Shown: positions 46,660 through 56,892, counted from the stretch's first letter. The stretch is DNA of 64,000 bases from Peptoniphilus sp. KCTC 25270 (GCF_021012875.1 NZ_JAJMZJ010000002.1:62001-126000); one strand, 5' to 3'. Notes: generated by a model from the letters alone, not told the origin. A program made the numbers and translations.

Positions 46660-46674
46660 ATATCAATCCTTAGT

Positions 46675-46704
46675 ATTATATGATAAACCAGCCCCTCTCG
46701 TCAA
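46675..46704 (-). promoter_or_regulatory. rpsF operon promoter
   Basis: TTGACG (46699-46704), an 18-base spacer and TATAAT (46675-46680) on the minus strand. Confidence 0.8.
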
Positions 46705-46801
46705 GGAAATTCTCTACATTCCTCCTATTTCTTTTCTTTCTATCTTTATACTTTTTCAAAAATATGGTAGGATAAATTATTGCAATAGGAAAGGATTTAC
46801 T

Positions 46802-47707
46802 ATGAAAAAAGAAACCAAGGGATTGTTTATCGTTATGCTTTGCGCCTTTTTATGGGCCTTTAATGGAAATATTGGAGGATGGCTTTTTAAGACAAAAAAT
46901 TTCACCCCAGAAGATTTGGTCGTGGTCCGTCTTTTGGGAGCTGGTTTTTCCATTCTTCTTTACAATAGCTGGAAAAAAGGATCCGCTGCCCTTTCCATTC
47001 TAAAGGTAAAAGCCAACTACCTCCCCCTTGCTTTTTATGCCATTGGAGGGATTTTGTTAATGCAATTTGGCTATTTTGTGGCCATTCTCTACTCTAACGC
47101 TCCCACAAGTACCCTCCTTGAATATTTGGGAACCTTTCTGCTCCTTTTCTTCTTGTCCATTCAATACAAAAAGTGGCCCGAACGAAAAGTTTTTCTAGCT
47201 TTAATCGTTTCTATTTTTGGCGTGGTTTTGCTTGTAACCCATGGAAATTTTTCCGTTCTTTCTATTAATGAAAAGGCCCTATTCTGGGGATTGTTGTCCG
47301 CTTTAGGCTATGCAACTTTTAATGTCGCTCCTTTGAAGCTACAAGCTCGCTACACTTCCATGGATATTGTAGGGCCCGCTATGATTCTAGGAGGAGTTAC
47401 TCTATTTCTATTGGTTCGTCCCCATACCCTCTCTACTGTAACCTGGGATTTTTATTCGATTTTGGCCTTACTTTATTGCATTTTTGGCGGAACCTTCTTT
47501 CCTTTCGTCTTATTTATGGAAGGGCAGCGCCTCGCCGGTCCCTCTCTTTCTGGTATTTTTTCCCTATCCGAACCAGTTTTTTCTACTCTTATCGCCGTTT
47601 TATTGTATGGAACCATTTTCTCCCCAATCGATCTTTTGGGAATGGTATTCATCCTTGGATCCATTCTTCTTTTAACCATTCAAGGTACAAAAAAAGAGAA
47701 AGGCTAA
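46802..47707 (+). CDS. EamA/DMT family transporter
   Basis: 301 residues from ATG 46802, preceded by AAAGGA; the longer frame from 46631 would run through the rpsF promoter and is rejected. About ten membrane helices in two EamA repeats: GLFIVMLCAFLWAFNGNIGG, ATNAPTSTLLEYLG-like YSNAPTSTLLEYLGTFLLL, and SLSGIFSLSEPVFSTLIAVLLYG in the second half. A drug/metabolite exporter or importer with unknown substrate. Monocistronic, ending in a terminator that overlaps the stop. Confidence 0.92.
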   Translation: MKKETKGLFIVMLCAFLWAFNGNIGGWLFKTKNFTPEDLVVVRLLGAGFSILLYNSWKKGSAALSILKVKANYLPLAFYAIGGILLMQFGYFVAILYSNAPTSTLLEYLGTFLLLFFLSIQYKKWPERKVFLALIVSIFGVVLLVTHGNFSVLSINEKALFWGLLSALGYATFNVAPLKLQARYTSMDIVGPAMILGGVTLFLLVRPHTLSTVTWDFYSILALLYCIFGGTFFPFVLFMEGQRLAGPSLSGIFSLSEPVFSTLIAVLLYGTIFSPIDLLGMVFILGSILLLTIQGTKKEKG

Positions 47708-47736
47708 TTTACTGGCCTTTCTCTTTTTTTGTTTAT
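47694..47736. terminator. Bidirectional terminator between convergent genes
   Basis: GAGAAAGGC and GCCTTTCTC arms with A/T runs on both sides, spanning the stop codon of the EamA gene and reaching the stop of the small membrane protein gene. Confidence 0.9.
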
Positions 47737-48162
47737 TTAGAAATCCTCTTTTCGAAATAGGAAGGAAAGCAAAAGGAATCGATTCCAAGATAAAAATAAG
47801 GAGATCATCTGTCCCATCCCACCGTAAATCCTTTGGGCTTCTAAAATCCCCTCTACACCCTTTGTTACTGTTTCCATTTCTCTAATATAATTTTCCTTCA
47901 ATAGGTAGTTGATCAAACCAATAAAAAGAAAATGGGAGATATAGATACAACAAAGGATAGGAAGGTATTTTTTTAGCCCCTTTTCCTTCAAATTTGTAAT
48001 AAGAAGGATTAAATTGGCCAAGGAAAAAAATAGGGCGGAGGCATAAAAGACAAAATCTCCTACATTTCCATTATAAAAATCTCTCTTCAAAAACAAAATG
48101 AGAAAAAGATTGACAATGAGTAAAATCGTTGTATAAATCAATATCTTTTTGCTTACTTTCAT
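47737..48162 (-). CDS. Small membrane protein of unknown function
   Basis: 141 residues with four predicted membrane helices (ILIYTTILLIVNLFLILFL, FVFYASALFFSLANLILLI, LPILCCIYISHFLFIGLI, MISLFLSWNRFLLLSFLF). No family was recognised. A weak SD (GGGGGAGAAACT) precedes the ATG. It stands alone between the EamA gene and a gene-poor stretch. Confidence 0.65.
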   Translation of the reverse strand: MKVSKKILIYTTILLIVNLFLILFLKRDFYNGNVGDFVFYASALFFSLANLILLITNLKEKGLKKYLPILCCIYISHFLFIGLINYLLKENYIREMETVTKGVEGILEAQRIYGGMGQMISLFLSWNRFLLLSFLFRKEDF

Positions 48163-48198
48163 AGTTTCTCCCCCAAATTTTATAGCAACTCTCTTCTT

Positions 48199-48312
48199 CT
48201 ATTCTTTCATTTTCAGCGTAAAAGAAATGGTATCTAAAGGAACCAGTCCACCTTCATCATAAGCAGATGGCACAGAAGATATTTTCATTCCCTTGCCCAT
48301 TTCTATATACAT
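48199..48312 (-). pseudogene. Possible C-terminal gene fragment (37 codons)
   Basis: In the otherwise empty gap 48163-48545 a minus-strand frame reads MYIEMGKGMKISSVPSAY then DEGGLVPLDTISFTLKMKE and stops. The amino acid pattern looks coding and like the end of a beta-rich protein, but no SD is visible and the frame only extends to a TAA about 60 bases upstream of the ATG. It could be the tail of a decayed gene or a short peptide. Not recognised. Confidence 0.35.
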
Positions 48313-48481
48313 ATGCTTCTTTATTGTAAAATAAAGCAATACATATATTTCTAAATTCTTTTGTTTTGAAGTTTATATCAATATTATTGTACCAAACAAG
48401 ACATTTTTTTCAATCTTTTTTATTCTGAAAAATTCAATTCTTTTTATTTATTTTCGTATTTTTTGCGTTTCTTGCCAATAA

Positions 48482-48535
48482 AAAAGAACCACGGATATCC
48501 GTGGTTCTTTTTATGTAAGCCGGAAAAACCGGCCT
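48482..48535. terminator. Strong terminator(s) after rplQ
   Basis: AAAGAACCACGG-ATAT-CCGTGGTTCTTT is a perfect hairpin with T-runs on both sides (48486-48515). A second hairpin GCCGG-AAAAA-CCGGC lies at about 48518-48535, closest to the rplQ stop. Together they end the ribosomal super-operon. Confidence 0.9.
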
Positions 48536-48545
48536 TTATTATTTA

Positions 48546-48887
48546 TTAAACCAATTCAATAATCGCCATTTCAGCTGCGTCGCCTACACGTGGACCTTTT
48601 TTCAAAATGCGAGTGTATCCACCGTTGCGTTCGCTATAACCCGGTGCAATTTCTTCGAATAAACGAGTTACTACGTCTTCATCAAAGATGTATGCTAAAG
48701 CTTGGCGTCTTGCGTGTAAATCGCCTCTTTTACCAAGAGTGATCATTTTTTCCGCCATGCGTCTAGTTTCTTTTGCACGAGTCACTGTGGTTTCGATGCG
48801 GCCTTCGCGGAGAAGATCCGTTGTTAAGTTTCTTAACATAGCTCTTCTTTGCGGAGTTGTGCGGCCTAATTTTCTTTGTTTTGCCAC
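48546..48887 (-). CDS. rplQ: Ribosomal protein L17
   Basis: 113 residues: [40 protein letters not shown] and a final [12 protein letters not shown]. Last gene of the alpha part of the super-operon, 15 bases after rpoA. Confidence 0.98.
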   Translation of the reverse strand: MAKQRKLGRTTPQRRAMLRNLTTDLLREGRIETTVTRAKETRRMAEKMITLGKRGDLHARRQALAYIFDEDVVTRLFEEIAPGYSERNGGYTRILKKGPRVGDAAEMAIIELV

Positions 48888-48902
48888 AATAACGTCCTCC
48901 TT

Positions 48903-49853
48903 TTACTCTTCTTCTTCCCTGAGAGATAGTCCTAGTTCAAGTAATTTTGCTTGTACTTCTTCTAAACTCTTCTTCCCAAGGTTGCGTACTTTCATCATGT
49001 CATCTTCTGATTTGTTTGTAAGTTCTTCCACAGTGTTGATGTTTGCACGTTTCAAACAGTTGAAACTTCTTACTGACAAATCCAATTCTTCTACGGTCAT
49101 TTCCAAAACTTTTTCTTTGGTGTCTTCTGGTTTTTCAACCATAATGTTGACATCACTTACATGTTCGGTCATGCCGATGAATAAATTAAGATGCTCTGTC
49201 AAAATCTTAGCAGCGAGAGAAGTAGCCTCATCGGCTGGTAAAGATCCATCTGTTTCAACATCTAGGATCAAACGATCATAGTCTGTGCGTTGTCCTACAC
49301 GAGTGTTTTCAACTTTCCAGTTTACCTTGCGAATCGGTGTATAATTCGAATCAACAGGAATGATACCAATTTCAGTAACTTCATCCTTCTTTAACTCAGA
49401 TGGTTCGTAGCCGCGGCCACGTTCCACTACAAGTTCCATATATACATTGGCATCTTCGTTCAAAGTAGCCAAGTGATGATCCGGATTTACTATCTCAACG
49501 CCAAGTGGAACTTCAATATCTCCAGCAGTAATAACGCCTTCGCCTTTGCTTTCAATTGCCACTCTAACTGGTGTATCCGATGTGGAACGCAGAACGATCC
49601 CCTTAATATTAAGGATGATCTCTGGAACATCTTCTAAAACGCCAGGAATAACACCAAATTCGTGTTCAACTCCACGGATGTTGACAAATGTCACTGCGGC
49701 GCCTGGAAGGGAAGAGAGCAATACTCTTCTCAAGGAGTTCCCTAGGGTAATGCCATAACCACTTTCTAGTGGTTCTACAACAAAACGCCCTTCTTTGCCG
49801 TCATCAGATAATTGTTCAATAACAATATTTGGCTTTTCAATTTCTATCATCAA
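48903..49853 (-). CDS. rpoA: RNA polymerase alpha subunit
   Basis: 316 residues. The N-terminal assembly domain has [33 protein letters not shown] in part ([18 protein letters not shown]) and [15 protein letters not shown]. The C-terminal domain has the helix-hairpin-helix [16 protein letters not shown] and [16 protein letters not shown] that contacts UP elements and regulators. It follows rpsK directly (66-base gap) with no rpsD between. Confidence 0.98.
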   Translation of the reverse strand: MMIEIEKPNIVIEQLSDDGKEGRFVVEPLESGYGITLGNSLRRVLLSSLPGAAVTFVNIRGVEHEFGVIPGVLEDVPEIILNIKGIVLRSTSDTPVRVAIESKGEGVITAGDIEVPLGVEIVNPDHHLATLNEDANVYMELVVERGRGYEPSELKKDEVTEIGIIPVDSNYTPIRKVNWKVENTRVGQRTDYDRLILDVETDGSLPADEATSLAAKILTEHLNLFIGMTEHVSDVNIMVEKPEDTKEKVLEMTVEELDLSVRSFNCLKRANINTVEELTNKSEDDMMKVRNLGKKSLEEVQAKLLELGLSLREEEE

Positions 49854-49919
49854 ATTTCGCCCTCCTATCAGTGGGTTAATCGAGGAGTAATCTTGAACAT
49901 TTTATCTGTGTCAGATAAA

Positions 49920-50315
49920 TTAAACTCTTCGGCGTTTTGGCGGACGGCATCCATTGTGTGGAATTGGAGTAACGTCTTTGATCATGGTTACTTCCAAGCC
50001 GGATGCTTGTAAAGAACGAATTGCCGCTTCACGTCCACTACCTGGACCTTTCACGTAAACTTCAACTGTTTTCAATCCGTGTTCTTTTGCTTTTAAAGCA
50101 GCTTCTTGTGCTGCTTCTTGCGCTGCGAATGGTGTGGATTTTCTTGATCCTTTGAAACCCAATTGACCAGCACTTGCCCAGGAAATTACATTTCCGCTCA
50201 TGTCAGTCAAGGTCACCATGGTGTTGTTAAAAGAAGAAGCAATGTGTGCTTGTCCTTTTTCTATATTTTTGCGTACTCTTCTTTTAGAGCCCGCAGATTT
50301 ACTAGGTTTTGCCAT
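49920..50315 (-). CDS. rpsK: Ribosomal protein S11
   Basis: 131 residues: [39 protein letters not shown] and the C-terminal [18 protein letters not shown]. Part of the platform of the 30S subunit. It lies 12 bases after rpsM. Confidence 0.98.
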   Translation of the reverse strand: MAKPSKSAGSKRRVRKNIEKGQAHIASSFNNTMVTLTDMSGNVISWASAGQLGFKGSRKSTPFAAQEAAQEAALKAKEHGLKTVEVYVKGPGSGREAAIRSLQASGLEVTMIKDVTPIPHNGCRPPKRRRV

Positions 50316-50327
50316 CGGTTCCCTCCT

Positions 50328-50690
50328 CTATTTCTTCTTAGAGACGATTTTCTTCGGTCCCTTACGAGTTCTAGCGTTGGTCTTTGTTTTTTGACCGCGT
50401 ACAGGGAGACCTCTCTTATGGCGGATACCACGATAGCAGTTGATCTCACGTAAACGCTTAATATTAAAAGCGATCTCACGGCGAAGATCCCCTTCTACAT
50501 TGTATTTATCTACTTCATCACGGATTGCTGCCACTTCTGCTTCTGTTAAATCTTTAATACGAGTGTTAAAATCAACACCAGCGTTTGTTAAGATTTCTTG
50601 CGCACGTGGGCGACCAATTCCGTAGATGTAGGTTAAGCCAATTTCAGCTCGCTTTTCTCTTGGTAAGTCAATACCAGCGATTCTTGCCAT
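50328..50690 (-). CDS. rpsM: Ribosomal protein S13
   Basis: 120 residues: [31 protein letters not shown] and [20 protein letters not shown]. Located in the head of the 30S subunit, contacting P-site tRNA. It lies 14 bases after rpmJ. Confidence 0.98.
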   Translation of the reverse strand: MARIAGIDLPREKRAEIGLTYIYGIGRPRAQEILTNAGVDFNTRIKDLTEAEVAAIRDEVDKYNVEGDLRREIAFNIKRLREINCYRGIRHKRGLPVRGQKTKTNARTRKGPKKIVSKKK

Positions 50691-50704
50691 ACTTACACCT
50701 CCCC

Positions 50705-50818
50705 TTAGCCTTGTCTTTGTTTATGCTTTGGATTTTCACAGATTACCATTACTCGTCCATTGCGTTTAATGATTTTACATTTTTCGCACATCTTCTTTAC
50801 TGAAGGTCTTACTTTCAA
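50705..50818 (-). CDS. rpmJ: Ribosomal protein L36
   Basis: A 37-residue protein that starts with TTG (50816-50818) after [24 protein letters not shown]...NPKHKQRQG. The zinc ribbon residues Cys11, Cys14, Cys27 and His32 are present. It is too short for most ORF searches and uses a non-ATG start. Its position between infA and rpsM is standard. Confidence 0.95.
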   Translation of the reverse strand: MKVRPSVKKMCEKCKIIKRNGRVMVICENPKHKQRQG

Positions 50819-50837
50819 CTTAGTCCCTCCTAATCCT

Positions 50838-51056
50838 CTATTTCTTTCTCCAGGTAATTCTTCCTCTGGTCAAGTCGTAGGGACTCAGCTCAACGGTTAC
50901 TTTATCACCTGGAAGAATACGAATGTAATGCATTCTTAGTTTTCCAGATATGTGGGCTAAGATCTCATGTCCATTTTCCAACTTGACTTTAAATTGGGTG
51001 TTGGGCAGGGCATCTGTAACGACGCCTTCTACTTCTATTACGTCTTCTTTTGCCAC
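50838..51056 (-). CDS. infA: Translation initiation factor IF-1
   Basis: 72 residues, full-length OB fold: [39 protein letters not shown] and RGRITWRKK. It binds the ribosomal A site during initiation. Placed between the KOW protein and rpmJ. Confidence 0.98.
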   Translation of the reverse strand: MAKEDVIEVEGVVTDALPNTQFKVKLENGHEILAHISGKLRMHYIRILPGDKVTVELSPYDLTRGRITWRKK

Positions 51057-51070
51057 GAAAGAATCCTCCT

Positions 51071-51337
51071 TTATGCCTCTTGGAAGCGAGACAGTTCTTT
51101 TCGAATATAGCTGTCATTTAACGTCTTCGATGTTGGTTGTAAATCCACCATTTGTTTCGTTATCATTAAGTGTTTTACTTTTTTTCGCTTAGGCGATTCC
51201 AACTTTCTCCGAGCTCCATTTACTAGACTCAGATATTGATCGTCTATAACTTCCAAGACCACAAAGAACTCTTCCTTATCTCTGCCTGCCTTGGACTTAA
51301 CTACCTGACCCACTCTGATATCAGAGGTGTTGATCAT
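51071..51337 (-). CDS. KOW-domain (L14e-like) RNA-binding protein
   Basis: 88 residues from ATG 51337, which overlaps the adk stop (TAATG). The N-terminal KOW motif is [20 protein letters not shown], then [19 protein letters not shown]. It resembles the L14e-like proteins found at this locus in many Clostridia and is presumed to bind RNA or ribosomes. Translational coupling to adk supports the start. Confidence 0.85.
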   Translation of the reverse strand: MINTSDIRVGQVVKSKAGRDKEEFFVVLEVIDDQYLSLVNGARRKLESPKRKKVKHLMITKQMVDLQPTSKTLNDSYIRKELSRFQEA

Positions 51338-51993
51338 TATTCGTTCGCTCCTTGTTTTAAGCCTGCTTTGATGTCTTCCCAAACGGCAGCAATTTCTTTG
51401 CCTCCGTCAATGTCTAACAACAAACCTTGGGCTTTATAATAATCTACCAAAGGAGAGGTTTGATCTTCATAGACTTGGATACGAGTTTTTACTGTCTCTT
51501 CCACGTCGTCTTCTCTCTGAATCAAAGTAGCCCCATCTTCATCACAAATTCCTGGTGATGCAGGAGGGTTGTTTGAGATATGGTACGTAGCGCCACACTC
51601 TGGGCAAACGCGACGTCCACATGCTCTTTCAATCAATAGTTCTGAATCAACGATAATATTGATGACTCTATCTAATTTGGTTTCCATGTTTTCAAGAGCT
51701 GCATCCAATGCTACGGCTTGGTTTACAGTACGTGGGAAACCATCCAATAAAAATCCGTTTTTCACGTCGTCTTTCGCAATGCGATCTACGACGATTTCAT
51801 TTACCAATTCATCAGGTACCAACAAACCTTGATCCATGTAGGATTTGGCTTTGGTTCCCAATTCCGTTTCATTTTTAATATTTTCACGGAAGATGTCTCC
51901 CGTAGAAATATGTTTAACATCAAATTCTTCAACGATAGAAGCCGCTTGTGTACCTTTTCCGGCTCCTGGTGGGCCTAAAATGACCAATCTCAT
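51337..51993 (-). CDS. adk: Adenylate kinase
   Basis: 218 residues, long form. P-loop GPPGAGKGTQA, NMP-binding STGDIFRENI, DGFPRT, and a zinc-binding LID with CGRRVCPECGATYH and a later Cys-Asp pair (GICDEDG). It converts AMP and ATP to two ADP. It follows secY; map, often next, is absent here. Confidence 0.98.
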   Translation of the reverse strand: MRLVILGPPGAGKGTQAASIVEEFDVKHISTGDIFRENIKNETELGTKAKSYMDQGLLVPDELVNEIVVDRIAKDDVKNGFLLDGFPRTVNQAVALDAALENMETKLDRVINIIVDSELLIERACGRRVCPECGATYHISNNPPASPGICDEDGATLIQREDDVEETVKTRIQVYEDQTSPLVDYYKAQGLLLDIDGGKEIAAVWEDIKAGLKQGANE

Positions 51994-52005
51994 TTTTGAT
52001 CCTCC

Positions 52006-53286
52006 TTATTTTAGGAATCCTTTGTAGTGACGCATTAATAATTGTTGCTCCAATACTCTTGCTGTCTCTAAGATTACACCTACAACGATGATCAAACTTG
52101 TACCACCGAAACTAAAGTGCATGCCTGTAAATTTCGTTAAAACCTCTGGAATAATCGCAAGGAAAGCCAAAGCAATGGCTCCTGGGAATACCAAACGGTT
52201 TACGGTACGGTTCAAATAGTCTGAAGTGGAACGTCCAGCACGAATGCCTGGAATAAATCCACCGTTTTGTTGAAGATTCTTTGAGTATTCTACTGTATTA
52301 AATTGAATTGCAGTATAAAAATACGTAAAGAATACAATCAATATCATCATAAGAATGCTATAAATAACAATTCCTACGTCCCCTTGTGGGGTAAACCAGT
52401 TCGTAATGAATTTTGCCGCTCCACTATTTGGATCAGACATCATTACAATAATAGACGGAATACTCATAATGGTTTGAGCAAAGATGATTGGCATTACACC
52501 ACTCATAAGAACCTTAATTGGAATATGAGTACTTTGTCCACCATACATTTTTCGTCCTACTACACGTTTGGCATATTGCACAGGAATTCTTCTTTGTCCT
52601 TCATTCAAAGCAACTACGAAGAATACAATGGCAACGGCCAATACTAAGAATACGACAACCCATGCCCAGCTAACTTGGCCAGCTGCAGCTTTTAAGATGG
52701 ATGCGTAAATATCACGAGGGAATCGAGCTACGATCCCTGCGAAGATGATCAATGAGATCCCGTTACCGATACCTTTTTCAGTAATCTGTTCACCAATCCA
52801 AACTAGTAAAGCAGTACCTGCTACAACGCTTAGGATGATTACTAGGTTTTGGAACATATTGGTAGTCGTAACAGCCATACGGAAAATACCAAAGGTATAT
52901 CCAATTGCTTGTACGGCTGCCAAAGCAACGGCTAAATACCTTGTATACTTTGCAATTTTCTTACGCCCTACTTCTCCTTCTTTTGACAATGCTTCCAAAG
53001 ATGGAATGGCAATTGTTAAAAGTTGAATTACGATAGAAGCCGTAATGTATGGATAAATGTTGGCTGCAAAAATAGAGAAACTACTTACATTACCCCCACT
53101 CATTAAATCCATAAAAGAAAGTATACCACCTTGTTGAGATTGAAATAATTGTTGGATCGCTTCATTGTTCATAAATGGAACTGGAATGTGAGAACCCAAA
53201 CGATATACTACAAGCATCAATAAGGTGAAGAGAAGCTTTCTACGAATTTCAGGGATCTTCCAAGCATCTCTAAAGGTTTGGATCAT
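52006..53286 (-). CDS. secY: Protein translocase subunit SecY
   Basis: 426 residues with ten membrane helices. Family motifs include YRLGSHIPVPF, GGNVSSFSIFAANIYPYITASI in part (FAANIYPYITASIVIQLL), GIGNGISLIIFAGI and IPGIRAGRSTSDYLNR. It forms the protein-conducting channel with SecE and SecG. Directly after rplO. Confidence 0.98.
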   Translation of the reverse strand: MIQTFRDAWKIPEIRRKLLFTLLMLVVYRLGSHIPVPFMNNEAIQQLFQSQQGGILSFMDLMSGGNVSSFSIFAANIYPYITASIVIQLLTIAIPSLEALSKEGEVGRKKIAKYTRYLAVALAAVQAIGYTFGIFRMAVTTTNMFQNLVIILSVVAGTALLVWIGEQITEKGIGNGISLIIFAGIVARFPRDIYASILKAAAGQVSWAWVVVFLVLAVAIVFFVVALNEGQRRIPVQYAKRVVGRKMYGGQSTHIPIKVLMSGVMPIIFAQTIMSIPSIIVMMSDPNSGAAKFITNWFTPQGDVGIVIYSILMMILIVFFTYFYTAIQFNTVEYSKNLQQNGGFIPGIRAGRSTSDYLNRTVNRLVFPGAIALAFLAIIPEVLTKFTGMHFSFGGTSLIIVVGVILETARVLEQQLLMRHYKGFLK

Positions 53287-53736
53287 TTAGATCACCTCTG
53301 CCTTTCCCCCAGCTGCTTCAATTTTTTCAGCAGCAGATTTGGTAAAATGTTGTGCTTTAACTGTTACAGATACGTTTAAGTCACCGTTTCCTAAAATACG
53401 AAGACCGTCTTTTGCTTCGCTTTTACGAACTAGTCCTTTTTCTACCAATGCGTCAAGAGTAATTTCTGCTCCATTATCGAATTGGTTTAAGCTGTCTACG
53501 TTAACAACAGCGTATTCTTTTTTGAAAATATTTGTAAATCCACGTTTTGGAATACGACGGAACAAAGGCATTTGGCCCCCTTCAAAACCTGGGCGCACGC
53601 CACCACCACTACGGGCGTTTTGTCCTTTGTGACCTCTACCAGCAGTTTTACCAGTACCAGATCCAATACCGCGGCCAAGACGTTTCTTTGCTTTGACTCC
53701 TCCACCTTCAGCAGGTCTTAAATCATGCAATTTCAC
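53287..53736 (-). CDS. rplO: Ribosomal protein L15
   Basis: 149 residues: [39 protein letters not shown] and [19 protein letters not shown] late 50S assembly protein. Its stop abuts the secY start. Confidence 0.98.
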   Translation of the reverse strand: MKLHDLRPAEGGGVKAKKRLGRGIGSGTGKTAGRGHKGQNARSGGGVRPGFEGGQMPLFRRIPKRGFTNIFKKEYAVVNVDSLNQFDNGAEITLDALVEKGLVRKSEAKDGLRILGNGDLNVSVTVKAQHFTKSAAEKIEAAGGKAEVI

Positions 53737-53751
53737 TTTCTGCCACCTCCT

Positions 53752-53928
53752 TTAGTCGATGATCTCAACCATATAGTTGATTTTATCGATCATACCGCGA
53801 ATTTGAGGTGTGTCGTTTTGTTCAACGATTTGACCTACTTTTCTTAGCCCTAAAGCTTTAACGGTACGTCTATGTTTTTCAATCTTTCCGATAGGGCTTT
53901 TTTTGAGTTGAATTTTAATTGTATTCAT
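53752..53928 (-). CDS. rpmD: Ribosomal protein L30
   Basis: A 58-residue gene between rpsE and rplO: MNTIKIQLKKSPIGKIEKHR, then RTVKALGLRKVGQ and a final MIDKINYMVEIID. Full-length bacterial L30; easily missed because of size. An AAGGGGGAG-type SD precedes the ATG. Confidence 0.96.
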   Translation of the reverse strand: MNTIKIQLKKSPIGKIEKHRRTVKALGLRKVGQIVEQNDTPQIRGMIDKINYMVEIID

Positions 53929-53941
53929 CACAGTCTCCCCC

Positions 53942-54448
53942 TTATCCTAAGATTTCGTTTACTGATTTGCCACGTAACTTAGCCACAGACTCTGCTGTTT
54001 TTAAGCTTTCAAGACCTTGAATAGTAGCATTTACAGTGTTTCTTGGGTTTGCTGAACCAATACTGTGAGTATAGATATCACGGATACCCGCTAATTCACA
54101 TACCGCACGAACAGATCCACCAGCGATAACCCCAGTACCTGGACGAGCAGGTTTTAAGAATACACGACCTGCGCCAAATACACCTGTGATTTCATGAGGA
54201 ATGGTATTACCACGTAAGTTGATTTTTACCATATTCTTACGAGCGGCTTGCGCTGCTTTACGAATTGCTTCAGGTACTTCCAAAGCTTTCCCCATACCTA
54301 CGCCTACATTACCGTTGCGATCTCCGACTACCACCAAAGCGGAGAAACGGAAGTTACGACCGCCCTTAACGACTTTCGCAACACGGTTGATCGCAACAAC
54401 TCTTTCTTCGAGTTCCATATCTTTCGTATTCATCTTTTTACGATTCAA
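53942..54448 (-). CDS. rpsE: Ribosomal protein S5
   Basis: 168 residues: the N-terminal dsRBD-like part with [20 protein letters not shown] and [20 protein letters not shown], then [20 protein letters not shown]. Important for decoding fidelity. Standard position after rplR. Confidence 0.98.
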   Translation of the reverse strand: MNRKKMNTKDMELEERVVAINRVAKVVKGGRNFRFSALVVVGDRNGNVGVGMGKALEVPEAIRKAAQAARKNMVKINLRGNTIPHEITGVFGAGRVFLKPARPGTGVIAGGSVRAVCELAGIRDIYTHSIGSANPRNTVNATIQGLESLKTAESVAKLRGKSVNEILG

Positions 54449-54465
54449 TCCTGTTCCCTCCCTGC

Positions 54466-54828
54466 TTAGAATTTAAGTCCTGCATCACGAGCTGCATCAG
54501 CCAAAGCTTGAACACGTCCATGATACACATAACCACTACGGTCAAAGACTACTTCTTCTACGTTTATATCTTTTGCTTTATTTGCAATCGCTTCACCAAC
54601 AGCCTTAGCCGCTTCTGTATTCTTTGTAGATTCTAATCCTAAGGATTTATCCAAAGTAGAAGCTGAAGCTAAAGTCTTGCCGCTTGCATCATCAATGAGT
54701 TGTGCATAAATGTGGTGTGCACTACGGTAGATGGCAAGACGAGGTCTGGAAGACGTTCCGTTGATCTTGCGTCTGACACGTGTATGTCTCGCTTTGCGAT
54801 TGTTATTTTTATCGACTTTCTTAAACAA
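54466..54828 (-). CDS. rplR: Ribosomal protein L18
   Basis: 120 residues: [32 protein letters not shown] and a final [19 protein letters not shown]. Binds 5S rRNA in the central protuberance. Confidence 0.98.
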   Translation of the reverse strand: MFKKVDKNNNRKARHTRVRRKINGTSSRPRLAIYRSAHHIYAQLIDDASGKTLASASTLDKSLGLESTKNTEAAKAVGEAIANKAKDINVEEVVFDRSGYVYHGRVQALADAARDAGLKF

Positions 54829-54845
54829 AACACTCCACTCCTTTC

Positions 54846-55385
54846 TTACTTACCAGTCTTACCGACTTTACGACGTACATATTCGCCAACGTAGCGAATT
54901 CCCTTACCTTTGTAAGGTTCTGGTTGACGGAAGCTACGAATGTAAGCAGCATAAGCGCCAACTTTTTGTTTGTCGATCCCACGGACGATAATTTTTGTAT
55001 TTGAAGGTACTTCTACTTCCAATCCAGCTGGATCTTCCAACTCTACTGGATGAGAGAAACCTAAGTTCAAATTCAATTTATTTCCGGATTTTGCTGCACG
55101 GTAACCAGTACCAATGATTTCTAACTCTTTTTCGTAACCTTTTGTTACGCCTTCGATATTGTTAGCAATCAAAGAACGGTATAAACCATGTAACGCTCTA
55201 TTTTCTTTGTTGTCGTTTGGACGTTCTACTGTAATGGTGTTATCTTCCATTTTTACAGTGATGTCTTTTGCTACTTCTGTAGTTAAAGTTCCTTTAGGAC
55301 CTTTTACTTCAACAACATTATTGTCCGAAATTTTAACTTCTACGCCAGCAGGGATTTCGATGGGTTTTTTTCCAATTCTAGACAT
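54846..55385 (-). CDS. rplF: Ribosomal protein L6
   Basis: 179 residues: [30 protein letters not shown] and the C-terminal [20 protein letters not shown]. Located near the factor-binding site of the 50S subunit. Confidence 0.98.
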   Translation of the reverse strand: MSRIGKKPIEIPAGVEVKISDNNVVEVKGPKGTLTTEVAKDITVKMEDNTITVERPNDNKENRALHGLYRSLIANNIEGVTKGYEKELEIIGTGYRAAKSGNKLNLNLGFSHPVELEDPAGLEVEVPSNTKIIVRGIDKQKVGAYAAYIRSFRQPEPYKGKGIRYVGEYVRRKVGKTGK

Positions 55386-55401
55386 TTGATCACCTCAATC
55401 C

Positions 55402-55797
55402 TTACCAAACATAGCAGAGTACTTCTCCGCCAACTTGTTCCTTACGTGCTTCGCGGTCTGTCATGATACCTTTAGATGTAGAAATCACAGCGATACCTAA
55501 ACCACCAAGTACACGAGGGATTTCTGTAGACTTCGCATACACACGAAGACCAGGCTTAGAAATTCTCTTAATACCACTAATTACCTTCTCATCATTGTTT
55601 CCATACTTCAAATCCACTTTGATGATACCTTGTTTGTCATCTTCAAGGACTTCATATCCATTAATGTAACCTTCCTCAAGAAGAATACGAGAAATTTCAG
55701 TTTTAATATTTGAAGCGGGAATTTGAACAGATTTATGTCTTGCATCGTTACCGTTTCGAATTCTCGAAAGCATATCCGCAATTGGGTCTGTCATCAT
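55402..55797 (-). CDS. rpsH: Ribosomal protein S8
   Basis: 131 residues: [40 protein letters not shown] and the ending GGEVLCYVW. It binds 16S rRNA early in assembly; in some bacteria it represses the spc genes. Confidence 0.98.
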   Translation of the reverse strand: MMTDPIADMLSRIRNGNDARHKSVQIPASNIKTEISRILLEEGYINGYEVLEDDKQGIIKVDLKYGNNDEKVISGIKRISKPGLRVYAKSTEIPRVLGGLGIAVISTSKGIMTDREARKEQVGGEVLCYVW

Positions 55798-55823
55798 AAT
55801 GCTTTTCCTCCTTTCGGTTGGCC

Positions 55824-56009
55824 TTACCAGCTCGCCTTTTTAACGCCAGGGATCTGTCCTTTATAGGCCAGTTCACGGAAACAAATTCTACAAATTCCAT
55901 ATTTTTTCAATACGGCATGTGGACGTCCACAAACTCTACATCTTGTGTACGCTCTCGTGCTGAATTTTGGCTTTCTCTGTTGCTTAGCAATCATTGATTT
56001 TTTTGCCAT
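55824..56009 (-). CDS. rpsN: Ribosomal protein S14, zinc-binding type
   Basis: 61 residues: [40 protein letters not shown], giving the Cys4 ribbon of type Z S14. This form is typical for Gram-positives. Confidence 0.98.
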   Translation of the reverse strand: MAKKSMIAKQQRKPKFSTRAYTRCRVCGRPHAVLKKYGICRICFRELAYKGQIPGVKKASW

Positions 56010-56023
56010 TCTTCATGCCCTCC

Positions 56024-56566
56024 TTACTTCGCAAAGGGCATTCCCAATTTGCCCAAAAACGCTTTTGCTTCTTCATCAGTTTTTGCTGAAGTTACAATTA
56101 CAATATCCATACCGCGTAAACTATCAATTTGATCATACTCAATTTCAGGGAAGATCAATTGCTCTTTCAAACCTAGAGCGTAGTTTCCACGACCGTCAAA
56201 AGAAGTACCACTTACACCACGGAAGTCACGTACACGTGGAAGAGCTACGTTCATTAACTTGTCTAAGAAATCATACATACGCTCGCCACGTAAAGTTACT
56301 TTACAACCTACTTGGTTGCCTTCACGCAATTTGAAGTTCGCGATACTCTTTTTCGCTTTTGTAATCAATGGTTTTTGACCAGAGATAATGGTTAAATCTT
56401 TGATCGCTGATTCCAAAAGTTTTGGATTGTCTTTTGCTTCTCCAAGACCAATATTGATTACCACTTTTTCTAAACGAGGAATTTCCATTACGTTATCGTA
56501 TTTGAATTCCTCCATCATAGCGTTAGCTACTTCATTTCTTTCTTTATCTTTTAATCTTAAAGTCAT
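56024..56566 (-). CDS. rplE: Ribosomal protein L5
   Basis: 180 residues: [40 protein letters not shown] in part and [14 protein letters not shown]. Binds 5S rRNA and contacts P-site tRNA. Confidence 0.98.
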   Translation of the reverse strand: MTLRLKDKERNEVANAMMEEFKYDNVMEIPRLEKVVINIGLGEAKDNPKLLESAIKDLTIISGQKPLITKAKKSIANFKLREGNQVGCKVTLRGERMYDFLDKLMNVALPRVRDFRGVSGTSFDGRGNYALGLKEQLIFPEIEYDQIDSLRGMDIVIVTSAKTDEEAKAFLGKLGMPFAK

Positions 56567-56577
56567 CTTGCGCCTCC

Positions 56578-56892
56578 TTACTTATCGTTAATTGTGGCAC
56601 CGGAGGACTTGATTACACGAACCTTTTTGCCATTTTCAAAGCTGTATCCAATTTTTGATCTTTTCTTAGTTTTTGTATCATAGTACATAACATTAGAAAC
56701 ATGAATTGGAGCTTCGCTTTTTGTGATGCCGCCTGGTTTCTGTGGTCCCCGTGGCTTTTGATGTTTCGTTACTACATTGACACCTTCGACAACTACGCGA
56801 TCAAGCTTTGGAATACAACGAAGAACTTTTCCTGTCTTTCCTTTATCCTTACCAGCGATTACTTCGACGGTATCACCTTTTTTAATGCGCAT
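56578..56892 (-). CDS. rplX: Ribosomal protein L24
   Basis: 104 residues with the KOW motif [20 protein letters not shown] and [13 protein letters not shown]. Initiates 50S assembly. Confidence 0.98.
   Translation of the reverse strand: MRIKKGDTVEVIAGKDKGKTGKVLRCIPKLDRVVVEGVNVVTKHQKPRGPQKPGGITKSEAPIHVSNVMYYDTKTKKRSKIGYSFENGKKVRVIKSSGATINDK

Noticed and set aside
46631-46801. Long start of the EamA gene at 46631
   Set aside because: It would run through the rpsF promoter on the other strand and lacks an SD; ATG 46802 has an SD and begins the first membrane helix properly.
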